DNA of 64,000 nt. Source: an uncultured Campylobacter sp. GTDB lineage: Bacteria > Campylobacterota > Campylobacteria > Campylobacterales > Campylobacteraceae. Under the pieces are notes generated by a model. The model worked only from the letters and a program-made list of their open reading frames with translations, ran no database searches and had not been told where the DNA came from. Position numbers and translations under genes: made by a program. Location: the NCBI RefSeq assembly GCF_963526985.1, contig NZ_CAURPW010000001.1, positions 216,125 to 280,124 of the forward strand, in the 5' to 3' direction. This document shows positions 26,220 to 35,408 of the stretch, piece after piece. Each line of letters starts with the position of its first letter. Positions within the stretch are counted from its first letter, which is position 1.

Positions 26220-26870
26220 ATGAACAAATATTATACAGTAAAAAAATGTAAAGACAATAATACAGCAAGGCGCGCATTTTCTATGATCGAGCTTATATTT
26301 GTGATAGTGATATTAGGTGTATTGGCTGCTATAGCTATACCTAGGATAAACGCTAGCAGAGATGATGCCTTGGCTGTTACGATGTTTACGAACATAAATC
26401 AGGTGGTAGACGAAGTACAAAACTATTATGCGTCTACGGGCAAGACCGACTTTGCATTTAAAAATATAGCTAGCCCCGATAGTCCAGATAGAAGTTACGA
26501 TATATCTCGACCGCATTTTATCGTAGAGTACGGCGTAGATAACGGCCTTGATCCTGCACCCAGCAGCGGACGCAGATCCAAGCCTTGGCTGTTTATGACA
26601 AAATTGGTTGACACTATGTACGGCGACTTCGTAAAATACTGCGTGACGCTAAATGTGGGCTACATGTCTAATTCCGATAAATACGGCGTAATCATAAACA
26701 ACAACTGGCGCCACAATGAGCAAGGAGCGCTACAGCCCGGGGATAGCATAGTATGCGACAAGTTAAGGACGCTAATAGAAAAGAAGTATAAATCAAAAGA
26801 TGCGGGGTTTGATATGTATGAGATACCATTCATAAACCAGATAGAAGACTCCATACTCTATCCTCATTGA
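26220..26870 (+). CDS. Type IV pilin / pseudopilin-like protein
   Basis: 216 aa with a prepilin leader (about 20 residues, Lys/Arg-rich) and the motif FSMIELIFVIVILGVLAAIA, where the Glu at mature position 5 is required for assembly. The residue before the cut is Ala (ARRA-F) rather than the usual Gly. Two cysteines in the C-terminal half (KYCVTL and SIVCDKL) could form the pilin disulfide loop. Likely role: pseudopilin of the competence/type II-like secretion machinery found in Campylobacter. AGGAGA precedes the ATG. It is the only plus-strand gene within a minus-strand block and has no pilus genes nearby. Confidence 0.85.
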   Translation: MNKYYTVKKCKDNNTARRAFSMIELIFVIVILGVLAAIAIPRINASRDDALAVTMFTNINQVVDEVQNYYASTGKTDFAFKNIASPDSPDRSYDISRPHFIVEYGVDNGLDPAPSSGRRSKPWLFMTKLVDTMYGDFVKYCVTLNVGYMSNSDKYGVIINNNWRHNEQGALQPGDSIVCDKLRTLIEKKYKSKDAGFDMYEIPFINQIEDSILYPH

Positions 26871-26880
26871 TAAATCGGTG

Positions 26881-26918
26881 GTAGGGACGCTAAGTCTAAA
26901 AATAAAAAAGCGTCCTAC
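26881..26918. terminator. Hairpin after pilin-like gene
   Basis: GTAGGGACGCT (26881-26891) pairs with AGCGTCCTAC (26909-26918) with one bulge and a 17-base A-rich loop, 10 nt after the pilin stop and between converging genes. No U-tract follows, so termination is only suggested. Confidence 0.4.
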
Positions 26919-26987
26919 TTCCGCACAGGACTACGACATGCCTAAATTTTATAAACATTTTGAGCTACAAAATCGACTCGATATTTT

Positions 26988-28022
26988 CTACAGCTTGCCC
27001 TTTGCCGACGTTATGGAGTTTATAAATTTATAGTCGATGCTTATCTCGCGCTCCTTAGGCAAGCTTGCGACGAGTCGCTCCAGCGTCACCTCAAAGTCGT
27101 CAAATAGATAATTTGCCATGCTACCCGGGTTTGGATTAATCTCGTTTAGATAGACTTCGCCGTTTATCTCGAAAAAATCGCAGCGTATCAGCGCCCCGTC
27201 AAAGCCGCAGTTATAGATGCGCTCAAAGCTTTGTTTTAGCTTGGCGGCTAGCTCTGCGCCGATATCAGCCTCGCGCGCCCTGCTCTCGTTTGAAAAGCTC
27301 ATATATTTTTGCTCGTAGTCTAGAAATTCCTTCTTTTTAGGCTCTTCGATGATGGAAAATTTGATCTCGCCGCCCGCCTTGCAGCCTGCTAGATTATACT
27401 CCTTCACGCCCTCGATAAAGGGCTCTACTAGGATCTCTTTGTCAAACTCGTATGCCACGTCTAGGCCGTATTCTAGCTCGCTAGCATCTTTTATCACGCT
27501 CACGCCGATTGAGCTTCCTAGGCGAAGCGGCTTTAGGATCACGGGTAGCGGCAGGCTAGGTGCCTTTCCTCTGCTTACAACCTCGTAGTTTAGGGTATTT
27601 ACGCCCGCTTTTTGCGCTAGTAGTTTGGTTAGCTCCTTGTTGTAGCTTAGCGCGCTAGCTTCCACGCGAGGGCCGATATAGCTAAGGCCGTAAAACTCTA
27701 GCAGCGCCGCAATCTTACCGTCCTCGCCGTCCATGCCGTGGACTAAATTTATAAACACGTCCGCCTCGATCTTTTTTTCGCCGAGTAACCCGCCCGCGAA
27801 AAATCCGCCCTGCTTAAGAGTGAGTTTTTTGGCGTTTTTATACTTACCAGAGCTAAAGAAATTCGCCTTCATATCGGCGCCGTTTATCAAGTAAAATTCT
27901 CTAAATTTATCGCAAAATATAAATAAAGGTTCGTTTTTTAGCACCTTTTTTAGGGCTATGGCGCTCACGATACTGATCTCGTGTTCGTAGCTTTTAGCGC
28001 CGAATATCACAGCAAATTTCAT
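26988..28022 (-). CDS. ddl: D-alanine--D-alanine ligase
   Basis: Joins two D-alanines with ATP for peptidoglycan precursors, substrate for MurF. 344 aa, typical for Ddl with ATP-grasp fold. Motifs: FGAKSYEHEISIVSA (7-21), VHGMDGEDG, ILKPLRLGSSIGV and YLNEINPNPGS. AAGGAAAAG precedes the ATG. It follows ruvA by 13 nt in the minus-strand transcript and lies near murF, which uses its product. Confidence 0.96.
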   Translation of the reverse strand: MKFAVIFGAKSYEHEISIVSAIALKKVLKNEPLFIFCDKFREFYLINGADMKANFFSSGKYKNAKKLTLKQGGFFAGGLLGEKKIEADVFINLVHGMDGEDGKIAALLEFYGLSYIGPRVEASALSYNKELTKLLAQKAGVNTLNYEVVSRGKAPSLPLPVILKPLRLGSSIGVSVIKDASELEYGLDVAYEFDKEILVEPFIEGVKEYNLAGCKAGGEIKFSIIEEPKKKEFLDYEQKYMSFSNESRAREADIGAELAAKLKQSFERIYNCGFDGALIRCDFFEINGEVYLNEINPNPGSMANYLFDDFEVTLERLVASLPKEREISIDYKFINSITSAKGKL

Positions 28023-28035
28023 ATCTTTTCCTTTT

Positions 28036-28590
28036 TTATGCTAGTTTTTTTAGGGCTTGTTTGACGAGTTCGCCCGTATTTTGCGCGTCGCACTCGCTAA
28101 GTGCCTTGCTTATCTTTTCTCTTTTAAAGCCGAGGCTCTCAAGCGCCAAGATCGCTTCGTGCTGATAGCTAGGCAGATTTTCGTCCATCGTCATCTTTGC
28201 GTCGCTAAGTTCGGCGATGATGCGTCTAGCCGTCTTCGCGCCGATGCCGGGCACCGTTTGCAGCGCCGCCGCGTCCCCGCTTTTAACCGCGTTTAAAAAT
28301 GCGTTCGGATTTAGGCTTGAGCACACCGCCATCGCCGTCGCCGCGCCGATGCCGCTTAGTTTTATCAGCATCTCAAACATCTTTTGCTCGTTGCTATCTA
28401 AAAATCCGTAAAGCAAGTCCGCATCCTCGCGAATGATCTGCGTGATGTTTAGCTCCACGCTCTGGCCTCGCTCGAGTTTTGCCGAGCAAAAAAGCGAGAT
28501 AGCCACGCCGTAGCTAACGCCGCCGGCCGTCTTTAAAATGAGATTTGCGGGCTCTTTTTTGGTTATCACGCCCTCGATCGCTTTTATCAT
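28036..28590 (-). CDS. ruvA: Holliday junction helicase subunit RuvA
   Basis: Binds four-way DNA junctions and loads the RuvB motor during recombination repair. 184 aa in three regions: OB-fold start MIKAIEGVITKKEP, helix-hairpin-helix pair (KLSGIGAATAMAV and TVPGIGAKTARRI), and the C-terminal RuvB-contacting domain ALESLGFKREKISKAL. AAAGGAAAACG precedes the ATG. ruvB is not in the window. It is located between the Mla genes and ddl. Confidence 0.96.
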   Translation of the reverse strand: MIKAIEGVITKKEPANLILKTAGGVSYGVAISLFCSAKLERGQSVELNITQIIREDADLLYGFLDSNEQKMFEMLIKLSGIGAATAMAVCSSLNPNAFLNAVKSGDAAALQTVPGIGAKTARRIIAELSDAKMTMDENLPSYQHEAILALESLGFKREKISKALSECDAQNTGELVKQALKKLA

Positions 28591-28618
28591 CGTTTTCCTT
28601 TAAAATTTGCGATTATCT

Positions 28619-29182
28619 CTAAAATTTGATTAATTCTTGCAAAAATTTATCCGTCACTTCGCTAAATGCGGCGTTTAGCGCCTTCATCGCGATTTCGCCC
28701 TCGTCCGCGCCTGCGTCTTTTTGCGAGCTTAGCACGACGCTTTTTAGCTCTTTGCCGTCTTTAAAAAAGCTAAACATCATGGAAATTTGCGCCTTTTGAT
28801 CTTTGATTTGAAGCGTGAGTAAATTTGACTTTACGCTAATGTCCGCGTTTTTAAAAGATGGCTTAAACGCGCACTGATTGCTTGCGGCTATGATCAAATT
28901 TCGCCTCGCCATCTCGCTTGGGAGCGCTAAAAATTTTATATTTTTTAGCGGACGGATCTCGCCGTTTGCGTCTATCTTTAGGACTTCGCGGCTCTCATAC
29001 GCGCCAAAAACCCGCACCTCCTCGATGAAAACCGTTTTTCCCGGCCTATTTTCGCACTCTTTAAATTTATCCTCCGCGCCGCCTAGCATAAAATAATTCG
29101 TCCTAGGCGCAGGCTTTGCCAAGACGCTACAACCGCTAAAAAACAGCGCCGCCAGAGCTAAAACCGTGCTTAAAATTTTCAT
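28619..29182 (-). CDS. ABC-type transport auxiliary lipoprotein (Mla/Pqi-type)
   Basis: 187-aa lipoprotein: signal MKILSTVLALAALFFSGC with lipobox FSGC (Cys18). The mature part resembles PqiC-type auxiliary lipoproteins that accompany MCE transporters: NYFMLGG near the start of the domain, then VFIEEVRVFGAYESREVLK. It probably sits on the periplasmic side of the outer membrane and helps pass phospholipid. It overlaps mlaD by 4 nt. The family assignment rests mainly on context. Confidence 0.75.
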   Translation of the reverse strand: MKILSTVLALAALFFSGCSVLAKPAPRTNYFMLGGAEDKFKECENRPGKTVFIEEVRVFGAYESREVLKIDANGEIRPLKNIKFLALPSEMARRNLIIAASNQCAFKPSFKNADISVKSNLLTLQIKDQKAQISMMFSFFKDGKELKSVVLSSQKDAGADEGEIAMKALNAAFSEVTDKFLQELIKF

Positions 29183-30111
29183 TTTTCGTCCTTTTTCTGC
29201 GTGTCTTTAAAGAAAAATTCGTACGGGTCGTCCTCGAGTCTAAAAAGAGTATTTCTAAAATCCGAAATGAGCTTTTGAAAGCTTAGCAACGTCCTCTCCG
29301 TCTCGTCGCCAATCGTATTTAGCGCGCCTTTTACGTCGTATTCGCCGCTTTTTATTTTTTCTGCTATCGCGGTTTGTAGATTTTTTAGCGCCTGCGCGGC
29401 GTCTGTTGCCTTGGTCGTAAACGAATTTACGAACTCAAGCGTGCCCGAGGCGTTTTTTAGCGCTTTTTTTAGCTCGTTTAGCGTCAAATTTGCATTTGCC
29501 AAAACCTCGTTTGCGTTTGCGATAGTCGCGTTTATATCGAGATTTCCGGCGTTTATTTTTTTCATCGCTTCATCGGCAGAAACTAGGATAGACGAAAATT
29601 TAGCCGCGTTTTCGTCGCTTAAAAATTTATTGATATTTTTAAAAGTCGTTTCTAAATTTTGCGTTAAGTACTCGGCTCTATCGCCGATTTTGTCGAAAAA
29701 ACCGGCCTCGAGCCCGATGTAGGCCTTTTCGTTTTTGCTAAAAAGCGGGCTGTTTGCGCTTCCTCTAGAGATATTTAGGTAGCCGATGCCGGTTATTCCT
29801 TGTATCTGGGCAGAAGCGGTACTGTCTTTTTTGATAGGCAAATCTTTTCTCACGGAGAGCTCAAGCTCGATGAGGGCTTCTTTTTCGTCGGCAAAGCGGA
29901 TATCCTTGACGCTGCCCGCGTCTACGCCGATAAATTTGACCGTGGAGTCCCTTTTTATGCCGCTTGGCAGGCTTGTGGTTTTGATGAAATACGACCTGTA
30001 ATCATCTGCCTTTTTCCCGTATCCGCCTAGCCACCACGCCGCGATACCTAGCGCGCTCACGACGAGTACGAAAAAGAGGCCTATCAAAGTATAATTTATT
30101 TTATTTCCCAC
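29179..30111 (-). CDS. MlaD-family MCE lipid-binding protein
   Basis: 310 aa: one N-terminal membrane helix (about 8-28), an MCE domain (about 35-115; VKFIGVDAGSVKDIRF is the core strand-turn) and a long helical tail. MlaD-type proteins form hexamers in the periplasm that pass phospholipids between the membranes, docked on MlaE and MlaF. Starts with GTG at 30111, inside the last codons of mlaF (11-nt overlap). The lipoprotein follows with 4-nt overlap. Direction of transport is unresolved. Confidence 0.88.
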   Translation of the reverse strand: MGNKINYTLIGLFFVLVVSALGIAAWWLGGYGKKADDYRSYFIKTTSLPSGIKRDSTVKFIGVDAGSVKDIRFADEKEALIELELSVRKDLPIKKDSTASAQIQGITGIGYLNISRGSANSPLFSKNEKAYIGLEAGFFDKIGDRAEYLTQNLETTFKNINKFLSDENAAKFSSILVSADEAMKKINAGNLDINATIANANEVLANANLTLNELKKALKNASGTLEFVNSFTTKATDAAQALKNLQTAIAEKIKSGEYDVKGALNTIGDETERTLLSFQKLISDFRNTLFRLEDDPYEFFFKDTQKKDEK

Positions 30112-30844
30112 CGTTTTTCCTTGTTTTTAAAAGCTCTTCGAGCGGATTTTCGGGCATTTGCATCAGCTGCTCAAACGTCCCCTCAAAGGCTATCTTTTTA
30201 TCCTGAAGTATCAAAAATCTATCCAAAATCGTGCAAATGCTGTCTATATCGTGCGTTACCATCACGACCGTGACGCCAAGCGTATCTCGCAGCTCGACCA
30301 CCAGCTCGTCAAACGCCCGCGCGCTACTTGGGTCAAGGCCGGAGTTTGGCTCGTCTAAAAACAAAATTTTAGGACTTAGCACTAGAGCCCTAGCCATCGC
30401 CACGCGCTTTTTCATACCGCCGCTTAGCTCACTTGGATACTGCAAAGCGACGTTTTCGCTAAGGCCTACTTTTTGTAGCCAAAACATCGCTATCTCGCGC
30501 ATCGAGCGCTCGCTCATCCCGCTATATTCTTTTAGCAGGATGTAGATGTTTTCCAGCACATTCATTGAGGTATAAAGCGCACCGAACTGAAACATCACGC
30601 TGCAAGCAAGCTTTATCTCCTGCCTAGCCGCTTCGTCTAGCGACCATAGATCGCGCCCCAGCATCTCGACTTTGCCGGCGCTTGGCTCTTTTAGATATAT
30701 CATAGTTTTCATCAGTGTCGATTTACCCGTGCCGCTACCGCCCAGTAGACCGTAAATTTCAGCCTCGTTTACGTGGAAATTTAGCCCATCGTGGATCACT
30801 CTATCGCCAAATTTCGTCGTTAGATTAGTCGCTTTTATTATCAT
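30101..30844 (-). CDS. Mla-type ABC transporter ATPase
   Basis: 247 aa. Walker A GGSGTGKST, signature LSGGMKKRVAMARAL, Walker B ILFLDEPNSGLD and switch His in MVTHD. This is the ATPase of the lipid-transport complex (MlaF; IamA in C. jejuni). Its ATG directly abuts the mlaE stop, and the mlaD start lies within its 3' end, so the three are co-translated. Confidence 0.92.
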   Translation of the reverse strand: MIIKATNLTTKFGDRVIHDGLNFHVNEAEIYGLLGGSGTGKSTLMKTMIYLKEPSAGKVEMLGRDLWSLDEAARQEIKLACSVMFQFGALYTSMNVLENIYILLKEYSGMSERSMREIAMFWLQKVGLSENVALQYPSELSGGMKKRVAMARALVLSPKILFLDEPNSGLDPSSARAFDELVVELRDTLGVTVVMVTHDIDSICTILDRFLILQDKKIAFEGTFEQLMQMPENPLEELLKTRKNGGK

Positions 30845-31981
30845 TTATATACCTAGCTGCGTGAAAATAATCGAAAACAGCGCGTCCACCATGATCACGC
30901 CAAATATCGCATTTACCACGCTCACGGTCGTATATGTGCCCACGCTTTGAGTGTTTCCGCCGATCTGAAAGCCTCTCATGCAGCCGATAAACGCGATCAC
31001 GACGCCAAAAAACGGAGCCTTAAAAAGCCCGACGTAAAGATGCTTGATCTCTACCTCTTGACCAAACCTCGCTAGATAGCTATCAAAGCTGATATTTAGG
31101 TAGTTTTCCATCACGACCATCTCGCCTAGTATCCCCGCCACGTCTGCTAAAAACACGATAAGCGGCATAGCGACGATAAGTGCTATCACACGAGGAAGAA
31201 CGAGAAATTTAAACGGATCAAATCCCATCGTTTTCATCGCGTCGATCTCTTCGGTGATTTTCATAACGCCGATTTGCGCGGTAAAGCTAGACGCCAGGCG
31301 CCCCGCTACGATGATAGCGGCGATGAGCGGAGCTATCTCGCGCAGGGTCAAAAGCCCCATCATCTCGACGATTATTATCGTAGCGCCAAAACTCGCAAGC
31401 AGGCTTGAACCCTGATATGCCAGCACGATGCCGATGAGAAAAGAGGTGAGGCACACGATAAAAACCGACTTTATACCCGCATCCTCAAAATATGCCAAAA
31501 TTTCCTTCACGCGGATATTTTTTAGCATGAATATCTTGCTAAATTTAACCAAAAACTCGCCCGTAAAATTTAAAAACGCGCAAAATCCCGCAAAAAACGC
31601 AGTTAAATTTTTGCCGATTTGCGAGAGCGGATTTTCGCGCGGTTTGGAGTTTATGATCTGTTTTATTTTGGGATTTACTTCGCTATTTATCGAATCAAAA
31701 ATCTTTTGCGCGTGCGGGGTTAAATTTATAAGCTCATAGCTTTTACGCGCATTTTGTAATGTATTTTTTAAAAATAGAGCCGCGGCGTAGTCAAATTCTT
31801 TAACGTCTTTAAAATTTAAGACGATTTTGCTAAATTTATTCGAGCTAAGTAGATTTTGCGTAGCCTTCCAAATTTTAGCGGGTAGCTTGTAGTTCCAGTC
31901 GTTTTTTAGGTTTATCTTTAGCGCTTCGCCCTCTTGCGCGCACTCAAAAAATTTACTCTTAAATTTTAAAGAAAAAGGCAA
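30845..31981 (-). CDS. Mla-type permease with STAS-like N-terminus
   Basis: 378 aa. The first 100 residues resemble a STAS domain (ALKINLKNDW, IVLNFKDVKEFDYAAALFL) fused to an MlaE permease with about five membrane helices. The permease core includes AGRLASSFTAQIGVMKITEEI, DAMKTMGFDPFKFLVLPR and MRGFQIGGNTQSVG. In E. coli the STAS part is a separate protein (MlaB); here it is fused. Start is TTG in an AAATTTG word, with AAAGG upstream, and lies 2 nt after fapA. C. jejuni homologue is IamB. Confidence 0.9.
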   Translation of the reverse strand: MPFSLKFKSKFFECAQEGEALKINLKNDWNYKLPAKIWKATQNLLSSNKFSKIVLNFKDVKEFDYAAALFLKNTLQNARKSYELINLTPHAQKIFDSINSEVNPKIKQIINSKPRENPLSQIGKNLTAFFAGFCAFLNFTGEFLVKFSKIFMLKNIRVKEILAYFEDAGIKSVFIVCLTSFLIGIVLAYQGSSLLASFGATIIIVEMMGLLTLREIAPLIAAIIVAGRLASSFTAQIGVMKITEEIDAMKTMGFDPFKFLVLPRVIALIVAMPLIVFLADVAGILGEMVVMENYLNISFDSYLARFGQEVEIKHLYVGLFKAPFFGVVIAFIGCMRGFQIGGNTQSVGTYTTVSVVNAIFGVIMVDALFSIIFTQLGI

Positions 31982-31983
31982 AT

Positions 31984-33897
31984 TTAGACCTTTCTTAGGT
32001 TGTTATTTTTCTTGATAACGTAGTCTATATCGCCCTCCTCGGTCTGAACCTTTGCGATCTTTAGCACGCGGGCGATCTCGTTTTCTCTGGTGTTATAGGT
32101 TATATCGCGAGCCGGATCCACGAGCCTAAATTTAACCTCGTTAAATTCGCGCCACTTATCGTGATTTATCACTTTGGAGTTAAAAATCCCCTCTTGTATT
32201 CCCACTATCTCCTCTTTTAGCTCGGCTATCATATCTTTTTTTTCTTTAAAATCCTTTAAAAGCGCGTTATACTCGTGTACTAGCTGCTGGTACTCTTTTA
32301 GCTTCTTTATAAAAGTAGCCGGAGGCGTAATGCTTGAGTTTTTTAGCTCCTCGATCTTAGCTTTGATGACGTTTATCGGGCCTTTATTTTCCTCTATGAC
32401 GCATCTTTTAGACTCTAGGATTCGCGGCATTTTAGCGATTTGCTCTCTTATGATTTTTATCTTTGCCGTAGCTTCGTTTATCTTTTCGCCCGAGTTTTTT
32501 ACCATGCTAAAATCTACTAAAATTTTATTATTCACGCCTTTTAGCCTTTTTATCTCCACGCTATCTGCTACGATTATTTTCGCATTTGACGCTAGAGTGT
32601 CGATGATTACGCTTTCTGCGATTATCTCTCCGCCTAGAACCGACTTTATGCGAGCGATTTTAGCTTTTACCCTGCCGCCTTCTAAACGGTCTATATCGAC
32701 GCTGTCCCCCTCAAAGCTACCGATATGCACGGCTATTTTTGCTTCTTTAGCTTCGATTAAAGATTTTGCGTGGGTTTGTCCGCCTATAGATACTTTATTT
32801 GCCTTTACGACGGCATTTGCGGCGACATTGCCTTCGATATTTACTTCATTGGCCTCTACAGTCATGCCCGTGCCTATGGCGTCTTTATTTATATCTCGCT
32901 CTTTTACGTTTAGCGTGACGCTGGTATCTAGCCCCGCATCCACAGAACCGGTGGTTTTAAAAGAAATTTCATTTACGTCTAGCTCGTCTTTGATATCAAA
33001 GACTCCGTTTTTTTCATAAACGTAGCCCGCCTTTTTACAAAAATATCTTATGCCAGTCTCATCCTCGGCGCAGTAGATATTTTCGGTGATTTGGGGCATT
33101 TTAGTTATCGTAGTTTTGGCTTTTTGGATAGCTAGGAGGTTTCCGCGCACGTCGCGGCCGCTAGAACCGTCTTTGGCTTTTATATATTCTATTATCAGCT
33201 CGTTTTCTATCGCTCCTAGTAGATAGCCTCTGTTTGCGTGATCGATTTTGCCGTTTTCGTCCGCGTTTTTTATCTTGCTTTTATAATAAAATATCAAATC
33301 ATCATCCACCGAGGGTTTAGCCTCTACGCCTTGCGTCACCGTAAAAACGTAGTCTTTATCCAGATATTCCTTCACTCTTAGCGCGGAGGTAATTTTAGCT
33401 ATCTCCTCATGCATCGTTTTATCTCTGATGCCGATTAGGATGCCTACTTTTATCATTTTTTTATAGATGAAATCAACCATCTTTTTGCCAAGTTCTTCAA
33501 AATAAACAGCGTCTCCTCCGCGCGAAACGGTAGCTAAAATTTTGGTTAAATTTTTATTGGCGTTTATAGCTATGCTAGGCAGCACGACCGGCTTAGCGCG
33601 CCTAAGATCGTAAAATTTGACTCTATAAATTTGCTTTAGGCTCTCTACCTTTTCTACGTAAAATTTATCGTCGTCAAAGACGCTTAGCTTGCTTTGGGCT
33701 AGCATTCTTGGCGATTTTTCTCCGACTATTTTGCACTCGGTTTTAAAGTCCAAAATTTCAAAATCTATAAATTTATTATCCACTCCGTAATTTCTAACTA
33801 GATTTAGCACCTCGCCGTACGGGCTTGGCGTTTCTATCTCGATGTCTTCAAGGTACGTTTGCGCGTTTTGGTTTTCTGGCACGTGATACTCTCGCAA
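31984..33897 (-). CDS. FapA-family (DUF342) protein
   Basis: 637 aa with the DUF342/FapA arrangement: an N-terminal domain, a central right-handed beta-helix-like stretch of short repeats (TGMTVEANEVNIEGNVAANA, then VVKANKVSIGGQ and RIKSVLGGEIIAE), and a C-terminal coiled coil (KIREQ..., KEKKDMIAELKEEI). FapA proteins in Vibrio help place the polar flagellum; the role here is inferred. It begins with TTG at 33897 without a clear ribosome site; GTG at 33882 has GAGAG upstream and may be the true start. It leads a seven-gene minus-strand set ending at ddl. Confidence 0.83.
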   Translation of the reverse strand: MREYHVPENQNAQTYLEDIEIETPSPYGEVLNLVRNYGVDNKFIDFEILDFKTECKIVGEKSPRMLAQSKLSVFDDDKFYVEKVESLKQIYRVKFYDLRRAKPVVLPSIAINANKNLTKILATVSRGGDAVYFEELGKKMVDFIYKKMIKVGILIGIRDKTMHEEIAKITSALRVKEYLDKDYVFTVTQGVEAKPSVDDDLIFYYKSKIKNADENGKIDHANRGYLLGAIENELIIEYIKAKDGSSGRDVRGNLLAIQKAKTTITKMPQITENIYCAEDETGIRYFCKKAGYVYEKNGVFDIKDELDVNEISFKTTGSVDAGLDTSVTLNVKERDINKDAIGTGMTVEANEVNIEGNVAANAVVKANKVSIGGQTHAKSLIEAKEAKIAVHIGSFEGDSVDIDRLEGGRVKAKIARIKSVLGGEIIAESVIIDTLASNAKIIVADSVEIKRLKGVNNKILVDFSMVKNSGEKINEATAKIKIIREQIAKMPRILESKRCVIEENKGPINVIKAKIEELKNSSITPPATFIKKLKEYQQLVHEYNALLKDFKEKKDMIAELKEEIVGIQEGIFNSKVINHDKWREFNEVKFRLVDPARDITYNTRENEIARVLKIAKVQTEEGDIDYVIKKNNNLRKV

Positions 33898-34007
33898 TTT
33901 TTTGATTTTTAGTCGATTATCTCTAAAATTTCATTAAAAACTCTTGATTTTACGTCTTTTAAAACTAAATTTGCCTATCATTGCGCTAAAAATTTACTAG
34001 GATTTTC

Positions 34008-35408
34008 GTGTTTATCAAGGGCTTTTTTTCAAACAGTATCGGCATTATGGTTTCGCGAGTTTTAGGGCTCGTGCGCGACCTGCTCACGGCTTCTACTTTG
34101 GGCGCGGGCATTTATAGCGACATATTTTTCATCGCGTTTAAGATACCAAATTTACTGCGCCGTATCTTTGGCGAGGGGGCCTTTGCCAACGCTTTTTTGC
34201 CAAATTTTACTAAATCAAACAAAAAATCGCTCTTTAGCGCCGAGATTTTTCTTAAATTTCTAGCCTTTATCGGTATTCTCACGCTTTTGGTAAATTTATT
34301 CGCCCCGTTTTTTACCTCCGTTATCGCCACAGGCCTAGCGCCCGGCGACATAAACGAAGCCGTCCCGCTCGTAAAAATCAACTTTTACTACCTAGCACTC
34401 ATCTTTGCCGTTACCTTTTTAGCCTCGCTTTTGCAGTATCGCGGACACTTCGCGACGACGGCGTTTGGGGCGGCTTTGCTAAATTTAGCCATGATCGGCT
34501 CTTTAGTTTTAGCTCGCGGACAGGAGCCTAAAGTAGCGGCTTATTATCTGAGTTTCGGCGTCGTAGTAGGCGGCGTTTTGCAGCTTATAGCGCATCTTAT
34601 CGCGCTCAAATTTAACGGCATCTCAAAGCTCTTTTTGGGCGGCTTAGTTAAATTTGCCCGCGGTAAAAGAGCCGATACGAAGGGCTTTTTTAGCAACTTT
34701 TTCCACGGCCTAGTGGGATCGTCCGCGATGCAGCTAAGCTCGTTTATGGATACGTGGCTGGCGTCGTTTTTGGCGGCCGGATCCATCAGCTATCTTTTCT
34801 ACGCCAACCGTATTTTTCAGCTGCCTTTAGCGATATTTGCGATCGCGCTTTCTACCGCGCTTTTTCCTAAAATCACTCGCCAGATCAAGGCTGGAAACGA
34901 AGCCGAAGCTCTAAAATGGATGCGAAAAAGCTTTGAAATTTTATATTTTCTGCTTTTTGCGGCGACCATCGGCGGCATTATATTAGCCGAGCCAATCATC
35001 AAACTGCTTTTTGAGCGAGGAAGCTTTACGCAGGCTGATACGGCAGCGACCGCAAGCGTTTTGGCCGCTTATATGATCGGACTTTTGCCTTTTGGGCTTG
35101 CTAAGCTTTTTTCGCTTTGGCTTTATGCGCATTTAAAGCAAAAGCTAGCCTCTAAAATCGCCGTTATCACGCTCGTTTTTAACCTCGTTTTAGCAGTCGC
35201 GCTGATGCAAATTTACGGCGCATTCGGACTAGCGCTTGCTAGCTCGCTGGGCGGGTTTTTGACGCTAGCTTTAAACGTCAAATTTTTTGGGATAAGGAAA
35301 TTTTTAGCTATAATCGAGCCTAAAAAAATAACGCTTTTAAGCGCGGTTCTGGCTTTAGAGGCAGTGATTTTGATATTTTTAAGGAAATTTTTAGATGCAA
35401 ATTTTTGA
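34008..35408 (+). CDS. murJ: Lipid II flippase MurJ
   Basis: Flips undecaprenyl-linked peptidoglycan precursor across the inner membrane. 466 aa with about 14 hydrophobic segments, MOP superfamily. Family motifs: [19 protein letters not shown], the [20 protein letters not shown] segment beginning near residue 46, and LLFERGSFT. Starts at GTG with AGGATTTTC upstream. Its 3' end overlaps cysS by 14 nt. The divergent gap to fapA (about 110 bp) should hold both promoters. Confidence 0.94.
   Translation: MFIKGFFSNSIGIMVSRVLGLVRDLLTASTLGAGIYSDIFFIAFKIPNLLRRIFGEGAFANAFLPNFTKSNKKSLFSAEIFLKFLAFIGILTLLVNLFAPFFTSVIATGLAPGDINEAVPLVKINFYYLALIFAVTFLASLLQYRGHFATTAFGAALLNLAMIGSLVLARGQEPKVAAYYLSFGVVVGGVLQLIAHLIALKFNGISKLFLGGLVKFARGKRADTKGFFSNFFHGLVGSSAMQLSSFMDTWLASFLAAGSISYLFYANRIFQLPLAIFAIALSTALFPKITRQIKAGNEAEALKWMRKSFEILYFLLFAATIGGIILAEPIIKLLFERGSFTQADTAATASVLAAYMIGLLPFGLAKLFSLWLYAHLKQKLASKIAVITLVFNLVLAVALMQIYGAFGLALASSLGGFLTLALNVKFFGIRKFLAIIEPKKITLLSAVLALEAVILIFLRKFLDANF

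Noticed and set aside
26220..26870. Start of a pilus or secretion operon
   Set aside because: Only one pilin-like gene is present; no ATPase, peptidase or secretin gene is adjacent.
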